Shown: positions 1 through 10,262 of the stretch, in pieces
Layout of the letters: every line of letters begins with the position of its first letter
How positions within the stretch are numbered: the stretch's first letter is position 1
Source of the DNA: Pseudomonadota bacterium
GTDB taxonomy: Bacteria > Pseudomonadota > Gammaproteobacteria > Burkholderiales > Burkholderiaceae_B
Reading direction: 5' to 3'
NCBI GenBank assembly: GCA_023439305.1
Contig: JAEXOO010000051.1
Span: 1-64,000 of the forward strand
DNA: 64,000 bases
Notes under the pieces: generated by a model
What the model was told of the DNA's origin: nothing
The model's input: the letters and a program-made list of their open reading frames with translations, nothing else
The model's database searches: none
Program-made: the position numbers and the translations under genes

Positions 1-31
1 TCGCCGCGCAGCGCGCGGCGACCTCGGCGCA

Positions 32-1894
32 TTACTTGTCCTGTGGTTTCCAGACCTGGCCGATCGAAATCTTCTGCAGGCGACGTTTGTTGCCATACCA
101 GAGATTGACCAGGGCGCGCACGCCGACCACGGAAGAGAACATGGAGGTCAGAATGCCGATGACGTGCACCACCGCAAAACCGCGGATAGGCCCGGAGCCG
201 AAGGCCAGCAGCGCCACTCCGACGATCAGGCTGGTCAGGTTGGAGTCGAAGATGGTGGCCCAGGCACGATCAAAGCCCAGATGGATGGCTTGCTGAGGCG
301 AGGCGCCGTTACGCAGTTCTTCGCGTATGCGCTCGTTGATCAGCACGTTGGCGTCAATGGCCATGCCCAGCGTCAGCGCAATGGCCGCGATGCCGGGCAG
401 GGTCAGCGTTGCCTGCAGCATGGACAGCACCGCCAGCAGCAACAGTACGTTGAAGGCCAGACCGATGGTGGAGAACACGCCGATCAGGTGGTAGTACAGC
501 ACGATGAAGATGGCGATGGCGATGAAGCCGTACAGCGTGGCGTTGAAGCCCTGGCGGATGTTGTCCGCGCCCAGGCTGGGGCCTATGGTGCGCTCTTCGA
601 TGATGCTCATGGGCGCGGCCAGCGAGCCGGCGCGCAGCAGCAGGGAAATGTCGGCAGCTTCCTGGGCGTTCATGCTGCCGCTGATCTGCACCTGGCCGTT
701 GGGGATCTCGCTGCGGATGACCGGCGCGGTGACGACTTCGCCCACGCCGTTCTCGAACAGCACGATGGCCATGCGCTTGTTGATGTTGTTGCGGGTGACA
801 TCGCGGAAGATGCGCGAGCCCTTGCTGTCCAGCGTCAGGTTGACGGTGGGCTGCTGCGTCTGGGAGTCGCGGCCGGGCTGGGCGTCCTGCAGGTTTTCGC
901 CGGTCAGGATGACCTGGCGGCGCAACAGCAGGGGTGCGCCGCCGCGTTCGGTGTAGCGCTCCAGGCCGAAAGGCACGGTACCGGAGTTCAGGGCGGCGAT
1001 GGCGGCGGGAGAGTCTTCGACCATGCGCAACTCCAGCGTCGCCGTGCGGCCCAGGATTTCCTTGGCCTTGGCTACGTCCTGCACGCCGGGCAACTGGACC
1101 ACGATGCGGTCGGCGCCTTGCTGCTGGATGATGGGTTCGGCTACGCCCAGCTCGTTGATCCGGTTGTGCAGCGTGGTGATGTTCTGTTTCAGGGCGTTGC
1201 TCTGCACCTGGATGACGGCGGTTTCGGACAGACGGCCGGTCAGGCCGGTGTCGCCGGCATTGGTGAAGACCAGGTCGGGCATGGCGCGGCGCAGTTCCAG
1301 TTGCGCCGCATCGCGGTCTTCGGCGGACGCGAAGGACGCGCGCAGGGACTGGCCTTCGCGCTCGATGCCGCCCACGGGGGTCTTGGCCTCGCGCAAAACG
1401 CTGCGCACATCGGCCACCATGGAGTCGTAGCGGGCGGTCAGTGCGCCCTGCATGTCTACCTGCAGCAGGAAGTGCACGCCGCCGCGCAGGTCCAGGCCCA
1501 GGTACATGGGGTGTGCGCCCAGGGCCGTCAGCCAGGCAGGCGAGGCGGGCAGCAGATTCAGGGCGACGGTGTAATCAGGGGCGGCGGGGTCTTTGTTGAG
1601 CTCGCGCTCGATCAGATCCTTGGCCTTGAGCTGGGTGTCGGTGGATTCGAAACGCACGCGCGCCGTGGCGCTGGGACCGTTCTGTTCAAAATACGAACCC
1701 GTCGTGGGAATATTGTTGCGCTTGAGCAGCTCGTCGATCTGGCTCAGCAGGCTGGTGTCGATCCGAGTGCTGGACTTGGCGCTAGAGACCTGGACGGCTG
1801 GTGACTCACCAAAGAAGTTGGGCAGCGTATAGAGCAGGCCTATCGCCAGGGCTACCAATACGATGAGATATTTCCAGAGGGGATAACGATTCAT
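32..1894 (-). CDS. secD: Protein translocase subunit SecD
   Basis: SecD is the inner-membrane subunit that works with SecF to use the proton gradient for the late steps of Sec-dependent export. The 620-residue product starts with one membrane segment (about residues 8-25), followed by a large periplasmic part containing the family stretch LGLDLRGGVHFLLQVD near residue 135. The C-terminal block of five membrane segments carries GMAIDANVLINERIREE, the typical SecD/RND transmembrane motif. The length is normal for betaproteobacterial SecD. It lies 60 bp downstream of yajC on the same strand, the classic queA-tgt-yajC-secD-secF order; secF would start just outside the left edge. The only 31 bases left of the stop show no gene. 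Confidence 0.97.
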   Translation of the reverse strand: MNRYPLWKYLIVLVALAIGLLYTLPNFFGESPAVQVSSAKSSTRIDTSLLSQIDELLKRNNIPTTGSYFEQNGPSATARVRFESTDTQLKAKDLIERELNKDPAAPDYTVALNLLPASPAWLTALGAHPMYLGLDLRGGVHFLLQVDMQGALTARYDSMVADVRSVLREAKTPVGGIEREGQSLRASFASAEDRDAAQLELRRAMPDLVFTNAGDTGLTGRLSETAVIQVQSNALKQNITTLHNRINELGVAEPIIQQQGADRIVVQLPGVQDVAKAKEILGRTATLELRMVEDSPAAIAALNSGTVPFGLERYTERGGAPLLLRRQVILTGENLQDAQPGRDSQTQQPTVNLTLDSKGSRIFRDVTRNNINKRMAIVLFENGVGEVVTAPVIRSEIPNGQVQISGSMNAQEAADISLLLRAGSLAAPMSIIEERTIGPSLGADNIRQGFNATLYGFIAIAIFIVLYYHLIGVFSTIGLAFNVLLLLAVLSMLQATLTLPGIAAIALTLGMAIDANVLINERIREELRNGASPQQAIHLGFDRAWATIFDSNLTSLIVGVALLAFGSGPIRGFAVVHVIGILTSMFSSVVGVRALVNLWYGNKRRLQKISIGQVWKPQDK

Positions 1895-1954
1895 GGGGTA
1901 TCTACGGCGGGTGCAGAAATGGCAACCCCGGACCAGAGCCCGGGGTCGGAGACA

Positions 1955-2299
1955 TTACAGCGACTTGATGGTGCCCTTGGGCAACACGGTCGTCACGGCC
2001 ACACGTTGGACCAGGACTTCGACAGGTTTGTCGGCCAGGTTGGCCACTTCAATGGTCATGTAGTTGTCGTGAACCTTGCTGACCTTGCCCAGCAGGCCGC
2101 CGGAGGTGATGACTTCGTCGCCCTTGGCCAGGCCGGCCACCAGGTTGCGGTGTTCTTTCTGACGCTTCATCTGGGGACGGATCATCAGGAAGTACAGCAC
2201 GACGAACATCAGAATGATGGGCAACATGCCCATCAGGGCGTTTTCGCCGCCGGCGGCTGCCTGGGCGGGAATGAGAGTCAAGATGTCAACTGCGGACAT
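1955..2299 (-). CDS. yajC: Sec translocon accessory subunit YajC
   Basis: YajC is a small single-pass inner-membrane protein that joins SecD-SecF in the holotranslocon. The 114-residue product has a hydrophobic segment at about residues 22-42, followed by the family motif RPQMKRQKEHRNLVAGLAKGD and a short beta-rich C-terminus (VITSGGLLGKVSKVHDNYMTIEV). An AGGAG ribosome site sits just upstream of the ATG. It lies between tgt and secD on the minus strand, as in most proteobacteria, and is probably co-transcribed with secD. Confidence 0.96.
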   Translation of the reverse strand: MSAVDILTLIPAQAAAGGENALMGMLPIILMFVVLYFLMIRPQMKRQKEHRNLVAGLAKGDEVITSGGLLGKVSKVHDNYMTIEVANLADKPVEVLVQRVAVTTVLPKGTIKSL

Positions 2300-2385
2300 G
2301 GAGGGCTCCTGAGTATTTTTTGTGTGGGTTGTAAAAACTAACGGTGTATTGTAGCGGCAGATTGTTGCGGGAAATCAAACCGCCT

Positions 2386-3518
<1,133 letters not shown>

Positions 3519-3522
<4 letters not shown>

Positions 3523-4583
3523 GGGGTAGGGGGCTCGATGAACATGGCATCGCCGTAGCTGAAGAAGCGATACCGGGATTGAACGGCGTGCCGGTAGGCA
3601 CGTTGTATGGGTTCCATGCCCGCCAGCGCCGACACCAGCATCAGCAGGGTGGACTGGGGCAGGTGAAAGTTGGTGATCAGGGCATCGACCATCTGGTACT
3701 GGTAGCCGGGCGTGATGAACAGGCGCGTATCGCCTTCGATGCTGCCGTCCGGGCAGAGCTGGCCGTTGCTTGCTTCGGGGCGGGCGGCGGATTCCAGCGA
3801 GCGCACGCTGGTCGTGCCTACGGCGATGACGCGCCCGCCTGCGGCGCGAGTGGCCTGGATCTTGGTCAGGGTCTCGGCCGGCACGCGATAACGTTCGGCA
3901 TGCATGACATGTTCACTGATCTTGTCCACCCGCACGGGCTGGAAGGTCCCGGCGCCTACATGCAAGGTGACGAAGGCCTGGTCCACGCCTTGCTCGCGCA
4001 GCAAGGCCAGCATGTCGTCCGTGAAGTGCAGGCCGGCGGTGGGCGCCGCGACGGCGCCCGGATGTCGAGCGTAGACGGTCTGGTAGCGGGATTCATCTTC
4101 CTGATCGGCCGCGTGGGTGATATAGGGCGGCAGGGGCGTAGCGCCGTACTGCTCCAGCATGTCCAGTACGGGTTCATGAAAGCGCAGAGCGAACAGGGCA
4201 CCGTCGCGGCCGGTGCAATCGGCCAGCACGCGGCCTTCGGCCAGTTCGAGCAGGTTGCCCGGCTTGGGCGATTTGCTGGAGCGGATATGAGCCAGCGCAG
4301 TGTCCGGGCCGGTCACGCGTTCGATCAGCACTTCTACCTTGCCGCCGCTGCTTTTCTGACCGTGCAGGCGCGCCTTGATGACGCGGGTGTCGTTGAACAC
4401 CAGCAGATCGCCGCGACGCAGCAGTCCGGGCAGGTCGGTGAAATTCAGATCGTGCAGGCGACCGGCGTCGTCCAGGCGCAGCAGCCGGCTGTCCTGGCGA
4501 TGGGCGGCCGGGCTTTGCGCGATCAGTTCAGGAGGCAGTTCGTAATCAAACTGGGAAATATCTAGAGAGGGGTCAACGCTCAT
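3519..4583 (-). CDS. queA: S-adenosylmethionine:tRNA ribosyltransferase-isomerase
   Basis: QueA transfers and isomerises the ribosyl part of S-adenosylmethionine onto preQ1-modified tRNA, giving epoxyqueuosine, the step after Tgt. The 354-residue product begins with the family pattern FDYELPPELIAQSPA and contains LLVFNDTRVIKARL, GAVAAPTAGLHFT and TNFHLPQSTLLMLVSALAG, all typical of QueA. The ATG at 4583 is chosen over an in-frame TTG three codons earlier. It is the first gene of the minus-strand queA-tgt-yajC-secD group and is divergent from dacB, with about 160 bp between them for both promoters. Confidence 0.97.
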
Positions 4584-4742
4584 GGTATGCAATGAAGGGC
4601 CCAGGGCCGGAAAAAAGGGGCCAGGCGGGCTAAGCCGACCATTTTAACGCTTTGTGCCCGGTTTACCGAAGTCGCCGTATCCTCGGTGTTTTTCTTTCGG
4701 TATGCTTGGAGTTTTCCAGAATGATCAGTCGGAGACGCGTGC

Positions 4743-6191
4743 ATGAGGGCCCTGATGGCAAAGCCTGTTTTTAAAAGATGCAAGCAGTGGGCACTCGCCG
4801 TCCTGCTCACGGCGCAGGGAGCGACGCTGGCTCTGGCGCAGGCCTTGCCGCCCGAGCTTGCCAGTGTCTGGAGTGCCAGCCGCTTGCCGCAGTCGGGCCT
4901 GTCCATTGTCGTGGATGAAGCCGACGGCGCCCGTCTGATCGGCATCAATGCCCAGGAACCTCGCAATCCTGCGTCTGTCATGAAATTGGTCAGCACCTGG
5001 GCCGGCCTGTCCGCTCTGGGGCCGGAATATACCTGGCGCACCAGCTTGATGGCGCAGGGCGGTCTGCAGGTTGATGCGCAGGGCACGTTGAAAGGGCCTT
5101 TGTATATCAAGGCCGGCGGCGATCCATTCCTGACCGTGCCGGAGCTGTGGGACATGCTGCGCGAGCTCAGGCTGCGCGGTGTGAAGAATCTGACCGAAGT
5201 GGTGGTCGATCGTTCCATTTTCGGCAATGTCGCCATCAATCCCGGCGATTTTGACAATGCGGGGGACCGTCCCTACAACGCGAGCCCGGACGCCATGATG
5301 GTGGGTCTGGGCGCGTCGCGACTGGTATTCCAGCCGGATGCGCAGGCGCGCAAATGGGTGGCCATTGTCGACCCGCCGTTGCCGGGCGTGCGCGTGCAAG
5401 GCGATGTGGAGTGGTCCACAGCCGTCTGTCCAGGCTCTCCGGTGGTCGGCACGCAGGTCAGCCCGGAAGGGCGCGATATCGTCATCCGCATCAGCGGCAA
5501 GGCGGCGGCGTCCTGCGGCGAGTTCAGCGTCTATCGTCTGGTGCATTCGCAAACCGAGTTCTTCGACAAGCTGTTTCGCTCGCTGTGGCGCGATCTGGGC
5601 GGCACGCTGGCTCGCGACATCACGGCCGGGCGCGTTCCGGGCAATGCCCAGGCGATCACCTGGCATGATTCACGTTCGCTTTCGGACCTGATCCGCATCA
5701 TCAACAAGCAAAGCAACAATGTCATGGCCCGCACTATCTTGCTGACAGTGGGCGCCGAGACCAGCGGGCAGGGCGCCACCGTCGCCAGCGGCGAACGCGC
5801 CGTCATGTCCGTTCTGGCGCGTCAGGGCGTGGATACGCGGGGCTGGACCGTCGATAACGGCTCGGGCCTGTCGCGCAATGGCCGTGTCACGGCCGGCGGC
5901 ATGGCTGACATGCTCAAGGTCGCCTGGCGCTCCAACTGGATGCCTGAATATATTTCCTCCTTCGCCATCTCGGGCGTGGACGGCACCGTGCGCAGACGCT
6001 TGCGCGACGATGAGGTCCAGGGGCGCGCGCACTTGAAGACCGGCACGCTGCGCGACAGTCGAGCCTTGGCCGGCTACGTGCTGGGGGCCAGCGGAAAGCG
6101 GTATATTGTCGTCATGATGGTCAATGACGAACGTTCTGCCTCCGCTCGGCCTTTTTTCGACGCCGTTGTGAAGTGGCTGGCCGTACGCTGA
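4743..6191 (+). CDS. dacB: D-alanyl-D-alanine carboxypeptidase/endopeptidase (PBP4 family)
   Basis: This is a periplasmic penicillin-binding protein of peptidase family S13, which trims or cleaves peptidoglycan peptide cross-links. The 482-residue product has an N-terminal signal sequence (basic start, hydrophobic core, LALAQA cleavage-like site near residue 35). All three active-site motifs are visible: SVMK (SxxK) near residue 80, SNN (SxN) near residue 325, and KTG in HLKTGTLRDSRALAGYV near residue 432. The length and the wide gap between SxxK and SxN fit PBP4. The ATG at 4743 is used; a second ATG four codons later is possible. A terminator follows at 6205-6233. Confidence 0.95.
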   Translation: MRALMAKPVFKRCKQWALAVLLTAQGATLALAQALPPELASVWSASRLPQSGLSIVVDEADGARLIGINAQEPRNPASVMKLVSTWAGLSALGPEYTWRTSLMAQGGLQVDAQGTLKGPLYIKAGGDPFLTVPELWDMLRELRLRGVKNLTEVVVDRSIFGNVAINPGDFDNAGDRPYNASPDAMMVGLGASRLVFQPDAQARKWVAIVDPPLPGVRVQGDVEWSTAVCPGSPVVGTQVSPEGRDIVIRISGKAAASCGEFSVYRLVHSQTEFFDKLFRSLWRDLGGTLARDITAGRVPGNAQAITWHDSRSLSDLIRIINKQSNNVMARTILLTVGAETSGQGATVASGERAVMSVLARQGVDTRGWTVDNGSGLSRNGRVTAGGMADMLKVAWRSNWMPEYISSFAISGVDGTVRRRLRDDEVQGRAHLKTGTLRDSRALAGYVLGASGKRYIVVMMVNDERSASARPFFDAVVKWLAVR

Positions 6192-6204
6192 TTTTGTTTT
6201 ATCC

Positions 6205-6233
6205 GGGCCCGACGATACCGGGCCCCGTTTTTC
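6205..6233 (+). terminator. Intrinsic terminator after dacB
   Basis: A 7-bp GC stem (6205-6211 with 6219-6225) has a 7-base loop and is followed by a T tract at 6228-6232. It separates dacB from upp. Confidence 0.75.
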
Positions 6234-6261
6234 TTTCTGTACCTATATTTAGCAGGCAACC

Positions 6262-6897
6262 ATGCCCACACACGAAATACGCCATCCTTTGATTCGCCAC
6301 AAGCTGGGCTTGATGCGCAAGGCGGAACTGAGCACCAAGAACTTTCGCGAGATGTCCCAGGAGATCGCTTCGCTGCTGACTTACGAAGCCTGCAAGGATC
6401 TGCCGCTGGAGCCCACGACCATCGAGGGTTGGTGCGGCGAGGTCGAAGTCGAGAAGCTGGCCGGCAAGAAAGTCACGGTGGTGCCCATTCTGCGCGCCGG
6501 CATCGGCATGCTGGACGGCGTACTCAGCCTGATTCCTGGGGCCAAGGTCAGCGTCATCGGCATTGCACGCAACGAAGAAACCCTGCAGGCCCAAACCTAT
6601 CTGGAGCGCCTGGTCGGGGAGCTGGACCAGCGCCTGGCCTTGATTGTCGACCCCATGCTGGCGACAGGCGGCTCCATGGTCGCCACCATCGATCTGCTCA
6701 AGAAAGCCGGCTGCAAGAACATCCGTGCCCTGGTGCTGGTGGCGGCGCCCGAAGGTATCGCCACTCTTGAAAAACATCACCCGGATGTCCATATATATAC
6801 GGCATCCATCGACAGCCATCTGGATGACAGCGGCTATATCGTGCCAGGCCTGGGCGATGCTGGCGATCGCATTTTCGGCACTCGTCAGAAAGAGTAG
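6262..6897 (+). CDS. upp: Uracil phosphoribosyltransferase
   Basis: Upp converts uracil and PRPP to UMP in pyrimidine salvage in the cytoplasm. The 211-residue product has the usual length and motifs: IRHPLIRHKLGLMRK at the N-terminus, VPILRAGIGMLDG, the PRPP loop LIVDPMLATGGSM near residue 130, and the C-terminal uracil-binding region YIVPGLGDAGDRIFGT. It stands alone on the plus strand, after the dacB terminator. No uracil permease gene is adjacent. Confidence 0.97.
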   Translation: MPTHEIRHPLIRHKLGLMRKAELSTKNFREMSQEIASLLTYEACKDLPLEPTTIEGWCGEVEVEKLAGKKVTVVPILRAGIGMLDGVLSLIPGAKVSVIGIARNEETLQAQTYLERLVGELDQRLALIVDPMLATGGSMVATIDLLKKAGCKNIRALVLVAAPEGIATLEKHHPDVHIYTASIDSHLDDSGYIVPGLGDAGDRIFGTRQKE

Positions 6898-7019
6898 CCA
6901 GGGCCATTTCAGGATCAGATGCTGTCGCGGTTTTTTACAATCCTTTGCCAGGGCAGCGTCTGGCTTCTGCTTGTTATAGGGTAGGATGGACTGTGATTCC
7001 TTGGAGTAAACGGAAGATC

Positions 7020-7733
7020 ATGAAACTACCAGTCTGGTCCGCATTGCCGATGTTCTTGTTGGGCTTGGGCTCTGCCCAGGCCGGTCTGTGCGACGTGCCG
7101 TTCATGCACGACGGCGGGCAAGTGCAATTGACCGGTTCCGGTTTTCTGGCCATGGGCGCCGATCTGGCCTTTTCGGATGTCACCAAGTCCGGCGGCGATC
7201 ATTGCAGCGCCCGGGTGCGCGGCCAGGCCAATATTGCGCTGGCAGGCTTGCCGGCCAGCAAGCCCAGGATCGACTACGTCATGACCGTTCGCGATGGGCG
7301 CGCCAGTTTTCAGCGTGACGACGGTCGCGGGGGGCTGGAGCCTGTCAAAGGCTCGTTTGACCTGCGTCTGGTCGGCTTGTTTTCCTACGACCTCAATACG
7401 CTGCGCGAAGGCCAGACCTTTCCGCGCCAGGATTTTCAGATCCAGCTGGACAAGCGCGCCCAGACCGATCCTTTGCGCATCCGTACCGGCACCAAGACGG
7501 TGGGCGCGGTGCAGGCCATCGACACATCCCAGGGCAATCATCAGTGCTGGCCTATTCGCTATCAGCGCGAAATCGAACCTACCCAAGCCAGCTTCAGCGG
7601 AATCACCCTGCCGTTGCCGGGAGTCAATTCCCAGGTTACCGATTGGTACTGCCCGGAGCTGCAGATGGTCATGAAGCAGGAAAGCGTACAGAACGGCGCC
7701 ACTTCCCTTGTGGACGTGACGCAATTGAAGTAA
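7020..7733 (+). CDS. Secreted protein of unknown function
   Basis: The 237-residue product is not recognised as a characterised family. It begins with a clear signal peptide (MKLPVWSALPMFLLGLGSAQA, predicted cut before GLCD). The mature part is rich in beta-forming residues and has four cysteines (in GLCDVPF, DHCSARV, HQCWPIRY, DWYCPELQ), a pattern expected of a disulfide-containing periplasmic protein. The ATG at 7020 is preferred because it starts the signal peptide and has a GGAAG sequence upstream. It lies between upp and the DUF883 gene with no clear operon partner. A periplasmic location is inferred and the function is unknown. Confidence 0.7.
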   Translation: MKLPVWSALPMFLLGLGSAQAGLCDVPFMHDGGQVQLTGSGFLAMGADLAFSDVTKSGGDHCSARVRGQANIALAGLPASKPRIDYVMTVRDGRASFQRDDGRGGLEPVKGSFDLRLVGLFSYDLNTLREGQTFPRQDFQIQLDKRAQTDPLRIRTGTKTVGAVQAIDTSQGNHQCWPIRYQREIEPTQASFSGITLPLPGVNSQVTDWYCPELQMVMKQESVQNGATSLVDVTQLK

Positions 7734-7817
7734 ACCTGTTCAAGCGGCGCTGCGTGCGCCACCAACCCCGGCGATGCGCTGGTCCAAGCGCATCCCTTCA
7801 ACCACAAGGAGCTGTAT

Positions 7818-8135
7818 ATGGCAACTAAGAAAAGTGTGGAAACCAGCGAAGAAACGTTTATCGCCGACGTGAAGGCCAGCCTGGACGAGGCCGAAAAGCT
7901 CCTGCGCGAAGCGGCTGATGCCACCGGCGACAAAGCCGGGGAGTTGCGCGAAAAAGCCCTGCGTTCGCTGCGTGTAACGCGCGAATCTCTGCATGACGCC
8001 CAGGAGGCCGTGGTCGAGCGCAGCGTGCGCGCCGCCAAGGCCACCGATCATTATGTTCACGACAACCCTTGGCAGGCCATCGGCATTGCCGGCGTCGTGG
8101 GCCTGATGTTCGGTATGCTCATGTGCCGTCGTTGA
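7818..8135 (+). CDS. DUF883 family membrane-anchored protein (ElaB/YqjD-like)
   Basis: The 105-residue protein has a long charged helical N-terminal part (residues about 10-75, heptad-rich, likely coiled coil) and a C-terminal membrane segment (PWQAIGIAGVVGLMFGMLMCRR) preceded by the family motif DNPWQA. This layout defines the ElaB/YqjD/DUF883 family of inner-membrane, ribosome-associated stationary-phase proteins. AAGGAG precedes the ATG. The next two genes encode holin-like and YqjK-like proteins, matching the yqjD-yqjE-yqjK order of enterobacteria, so the three are probably one envelope-stress operon. Confidence 0.9.
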   Translation: MATKKSVETSEETFIADVKASLDEAEKLLREAADATGDKAGELREKALRSLRVTRESLHDAQEAVVERSVRAAKATDHYVHDNPWQAIGIAGVVGLMFGMLMCRR

Positions 8136-8151
8136 TTCTTCGATGATCGTC

Positions 8152-8213
8152 GCTGCGCGCGCGTCGCGCAGCGCACACCTCTGCCGGCCGGCGACTTGTG
8201 CGCAGGCCGGCAG
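8152..8213 (+). repeat. Two successive hairpins between the DUF883 and YqjE-like genes
   Basis: The first perfect stem pairs 8152-8159 with 8165-8172 around a 5-base loop. A second 9-bp stem pairs 8181-8189 with 8205-8213. Neither is followed by a T tract, so they look more like transcript-processing or stability structures inside the operon than terminators. Confidence 0.6.
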
Positions 8214-8278
8214 CCTCATACCAATCAGGCGGCCGTCGTTGCGTGCAATGGCAGGACGCCGCGGAGCAGGGACACATT

Positions 8279-8668
8279 ATGGCGCTTCGGCAATCCGTCA
8301 GTGAACTGGGCTCGACCCTGGTGTCGTCGGCCCGTACCCGTCTTGAACTGTTTGCGCTGGAAGCCGGGCAGCAGAAGACCAGTCTGATTTCTTTGCTGAG
8401 CATGCTGTTTGGCGCGCTGCTGTTCTCCACGCTGGCCGTGCTGGTATTCAGTCTTTTGCTGGCCCTCTACTTCTGGCCTACCGATTATCGTTACCTGGCT
8501 CTTGGCATCCTGGTGGTGGTGTATGCCGCTCTGGGCGCGGGGCTGTTTCTGGCCATACGCCGGCGCCTGACCACGGGGCCGATTCCTTTCGCCGCGACGT
8601 TGGACGAGCTGCGCCGCGACGCGGCCTTTTTGGAGCGCCTGGGCGACAAGGCAGGAGAGCGCGAATGA
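8279..8668 (+). CDS. YqjE-like phage-holin-family membrane protein
   Basis: The 129-residue product has a soluble N-terminus (MALRQSVSELGSTLVSSARTR) and two adjacent hydrophobic segments at about residues 40-65 and 75-95, the layout of the holin superfamily III / YqjE proteins. The start at 8279 is preferred over upstream in-frame codons because an AGCAGGG ribosome site precedes it and the membrane topology fits. The stop overlaps the next ATG by 4 bases, so translation is coupled. Despite the family name there is no lysis cassette nearby. The role is probably in the envelope, as for YqjE. Confidence 0.85.
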   Translation: MALRQSVSELGSTLVSSARTRLELFALEAGQQKTSLISLLSMLFGALLFSTLAVLVFSLLLALYFWPTDYRYLALGILVVVYAALGAGLFLAIRRRLTTGPIPFAATLDELRRDAAFLERLGDKAGERE

Positions 8669-9054
8669 CGACCAAAGAAAGCATGAGCGCGCAGGAGCGC
8701 GCCATCCGCATCGAGTTGCTGCGCGCCCGCGCCGCGCTGGAGCGTCAGGCTCTGTCCCAACAGATCCATACCCTGGGCAGCGAGCTCAGTCCCGGCAATC
8801 TGCTGCGCAGCGTGGCGCCGTCGGGTCGCAGCGTGGGGGGATTGTTGACCAGCGCGCTTACCCTTACCCGCCGTTATCCCTTGTTGCTGTCGGGCGCCTC
8901 GACCTTGCTCAGCAGCCTGGGCGGGCGCTGGGTCCGCTTGGGAGCGCTGGCCCTGACGGGCTGGAAGCTCTACAGCTCGGCCACGGATCATAAACGCAAG
9001 AAGCGCGAAAGCGTGCTGGTGCCGGTCCGGCGGGACGGCGAAGGCGAATTCTGA
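8665..9054 (+). CDS. YqjK-like protein
   Basis: The 129-residue product has an N-terminal charged helix (about residues 8-40), a short hydrophobic C-terminal half with SLGGRWVRLGALALTGWKLYSS, and a basic tail. Position and layout match YqjK of the yqjD-yqjE-yqjK set; direct sequence similarity is weak, so the call rests mainly on context. It starts in a 4-base overlap with the YqjE-like gene (8665-8668). Its function is unknown. Confidence 0.7.
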   Translation: MTTKESMSAQERAIRIELLRARAALERQALSQQIHTLGSELSPGNLLRSVAPSGRSVGGLLTSALTLTRRYPLLLSGASTLLSSLGGRWVRLGALALTGWKLYSSATDHKRKKRESVLVPVRRDGEGEF

Positions 9055-9159
9055 CTCTGCGATTCTTGATGGCGGCTCTTTCTCTGGCCTCCTGAGGCCT
9101 GCTAAGCTTACGTTCCAGTTTTGTAGTGGAAATAAGATGATCAGGAGACAGGGGCCGCC

Positions 9160-10038
9160 ATGCAAGTGCCATTACTGAATGCATTACGAACGTTTACGGT
9201 ATCGGCACAGCGGCTGAACTTCACCAAGGCGGCCGAAGACTTGCTGGTTTCGCCGTCGGCAGTCAGTCACCAGATCAAGGTTCTGGAAGAGTATCTGGGC
9301 TGCAAGCTTTTCTTGCGCAAGAATCGTTCGCTGGAGCTGACGGAGCAGGGGCAGTTTCTTTTTGATCGCCTGCAGCGACCCTTCTACGAAATCAACCAGG
9401 CCTTGAGCGAGCTGCGCATGCCGCACGGCAAGAGCCGCATCAATCTGTCCTTGCGTCCTTTTGTGTCGAGCATGTGGTTTACCCGGCAGTTGTGCGACTT
9501 CTGGCTCAAGCATCCCGATATTGAAATCAATCTGCTGCACCGCCTGCAAGCGCCGGATTTTTTCCGTGACAACATCAACTTTGCCATTGTCTGGGGCCGT
9601 CAGGGCGACTGGCCGCAGTTGAAGACCTTGCGCATTATTCCCGGCAACCTGACTCCGGTCTGTGCGCCGTCCTACCTGAAGGCGCATGGCGCCATCGCAT
9701 CGCCTGCGGACTTGAACCGCCATGTGCTGATCCACGAAGAGAATCATTTGTGCTGGCAACAGTGGCTGCATAAGGCCGCCGGTGTGGAGCTGACCTCCAA
9801 GAAGAGCTTTCATATCGACGATACGAATGTGCGCATGAATGCCGTGCTGAACGGGCAGGGGGTGATGCTGGGCTGCCCGGCCCTGCTGCAGCCCTTGATC
9901 GAACGGCAGGAAATCGTGCAGCTCTTTGATATATGCCTGGACGAGTACGCGTACTTCCTGGCCTATCCCCAACAAGCCAATCTCAGCAGCCAGGAGCAGG
10001 AATTCGTTGACTGGGTCGCCTCCATCGCGATCCGCTAG
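9160..10038 (+). CDS. LysR-type transcriptional regulator (GcvA-like), likely regulator of the Rieske operon
   Basis: The 292-residue protein has a winged helix-turn-helix at the N-terminus (LNFTKAAEDLLVSPSAVSHQIKVLEEYLG, about residues 18-48), and the rest fits the periplasmic-binding-like effector domain of LysR regulators. It resembles the GcvA group. It lies immediately upstream of, and in the same direction as, the Rieske oxygenase operon, separated by a terminator and a 170-bp promoter region. It is the obvious candidate to control that operon; the effector would be the substrate or an intermediate. The control relationship is inferred from position. Confidence 0.9.
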   Translation: MQVPLLNALRTFTVSAQRLNFTKAAEDLLVSPSAVSHQIKVLEEYLGCKLFLRKNRSLELTEQGQFLFDRLQRPFYEINQALSELRMPHGKSRINLSLRPFVSSMWFTRQLCDFWLKHPDIEINLLHRLQAPDFFRDNINFAIVWGRQGDWPQLKTLRIIPGNLTPVCAPSYLKAHGAIASPADLNRHVLIHEENHLCWQQWLHKAAGVELTSKKSFHIDDTNVRMNAVLNGQGVMLGCPALLQPLIERQEIVQLFDICLDEYAYFLAYPQQANLSSQEQEFVDWVASIAIR

Positions 10039-10069
10039 CGCATTCTTGTTTCTTCCTGTCGCCGCTGAC

Positions 10070-10093
10070 AAGCCCGCTCATCGCGGGCTTTTT
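10070..10093 (+). terminator. Intrinsic terminator after the LysR gene
   Basis: An 8-bp stem (10070-10077 with 10083-10090) has a TCATC loop and ends in a run of T. It isolates the regulator from the catabolic operon. The following 170 bp (to 10262) hold no gene and contain the operon promoter region. It includes a short inverted repeat, AAATT (10163-10167) with AATTT (10173-10177), that could be a regulator site; this is only a suggestion. Confidence 0.85.
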
Positions 10094-10262
10094 CGTTGCG
10101 GCTGCGGCTATAGCGAAATGGGGTGACGCAAGCCAGCCTCAAAAAAAACTCATCGATCCGTCAAATTTGCTCAATTTTCAGGGGCGGCTCTCTGTCGCAT
10201 GATGGCTCTGACCTAACAACAAGCCATTCATGGTGTTTATTCAAGCCAGAGGAGATATCGAG

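Noticed and set aside
164..1804. Long plus-strand open frame opposite secD (546 codons)
   Set aside because: It is antisense to an intact, well-conserved secD, with low-complexity composition rich in Gly, Gln and His that is typical of the reverse frame of GC-rich genes.
8279..8668. Phage lysis holin
   Set aside because: The family name is misleading; the gene sits in a yqjD-yqjE-yqjK type set without endolysin or other phage genes.
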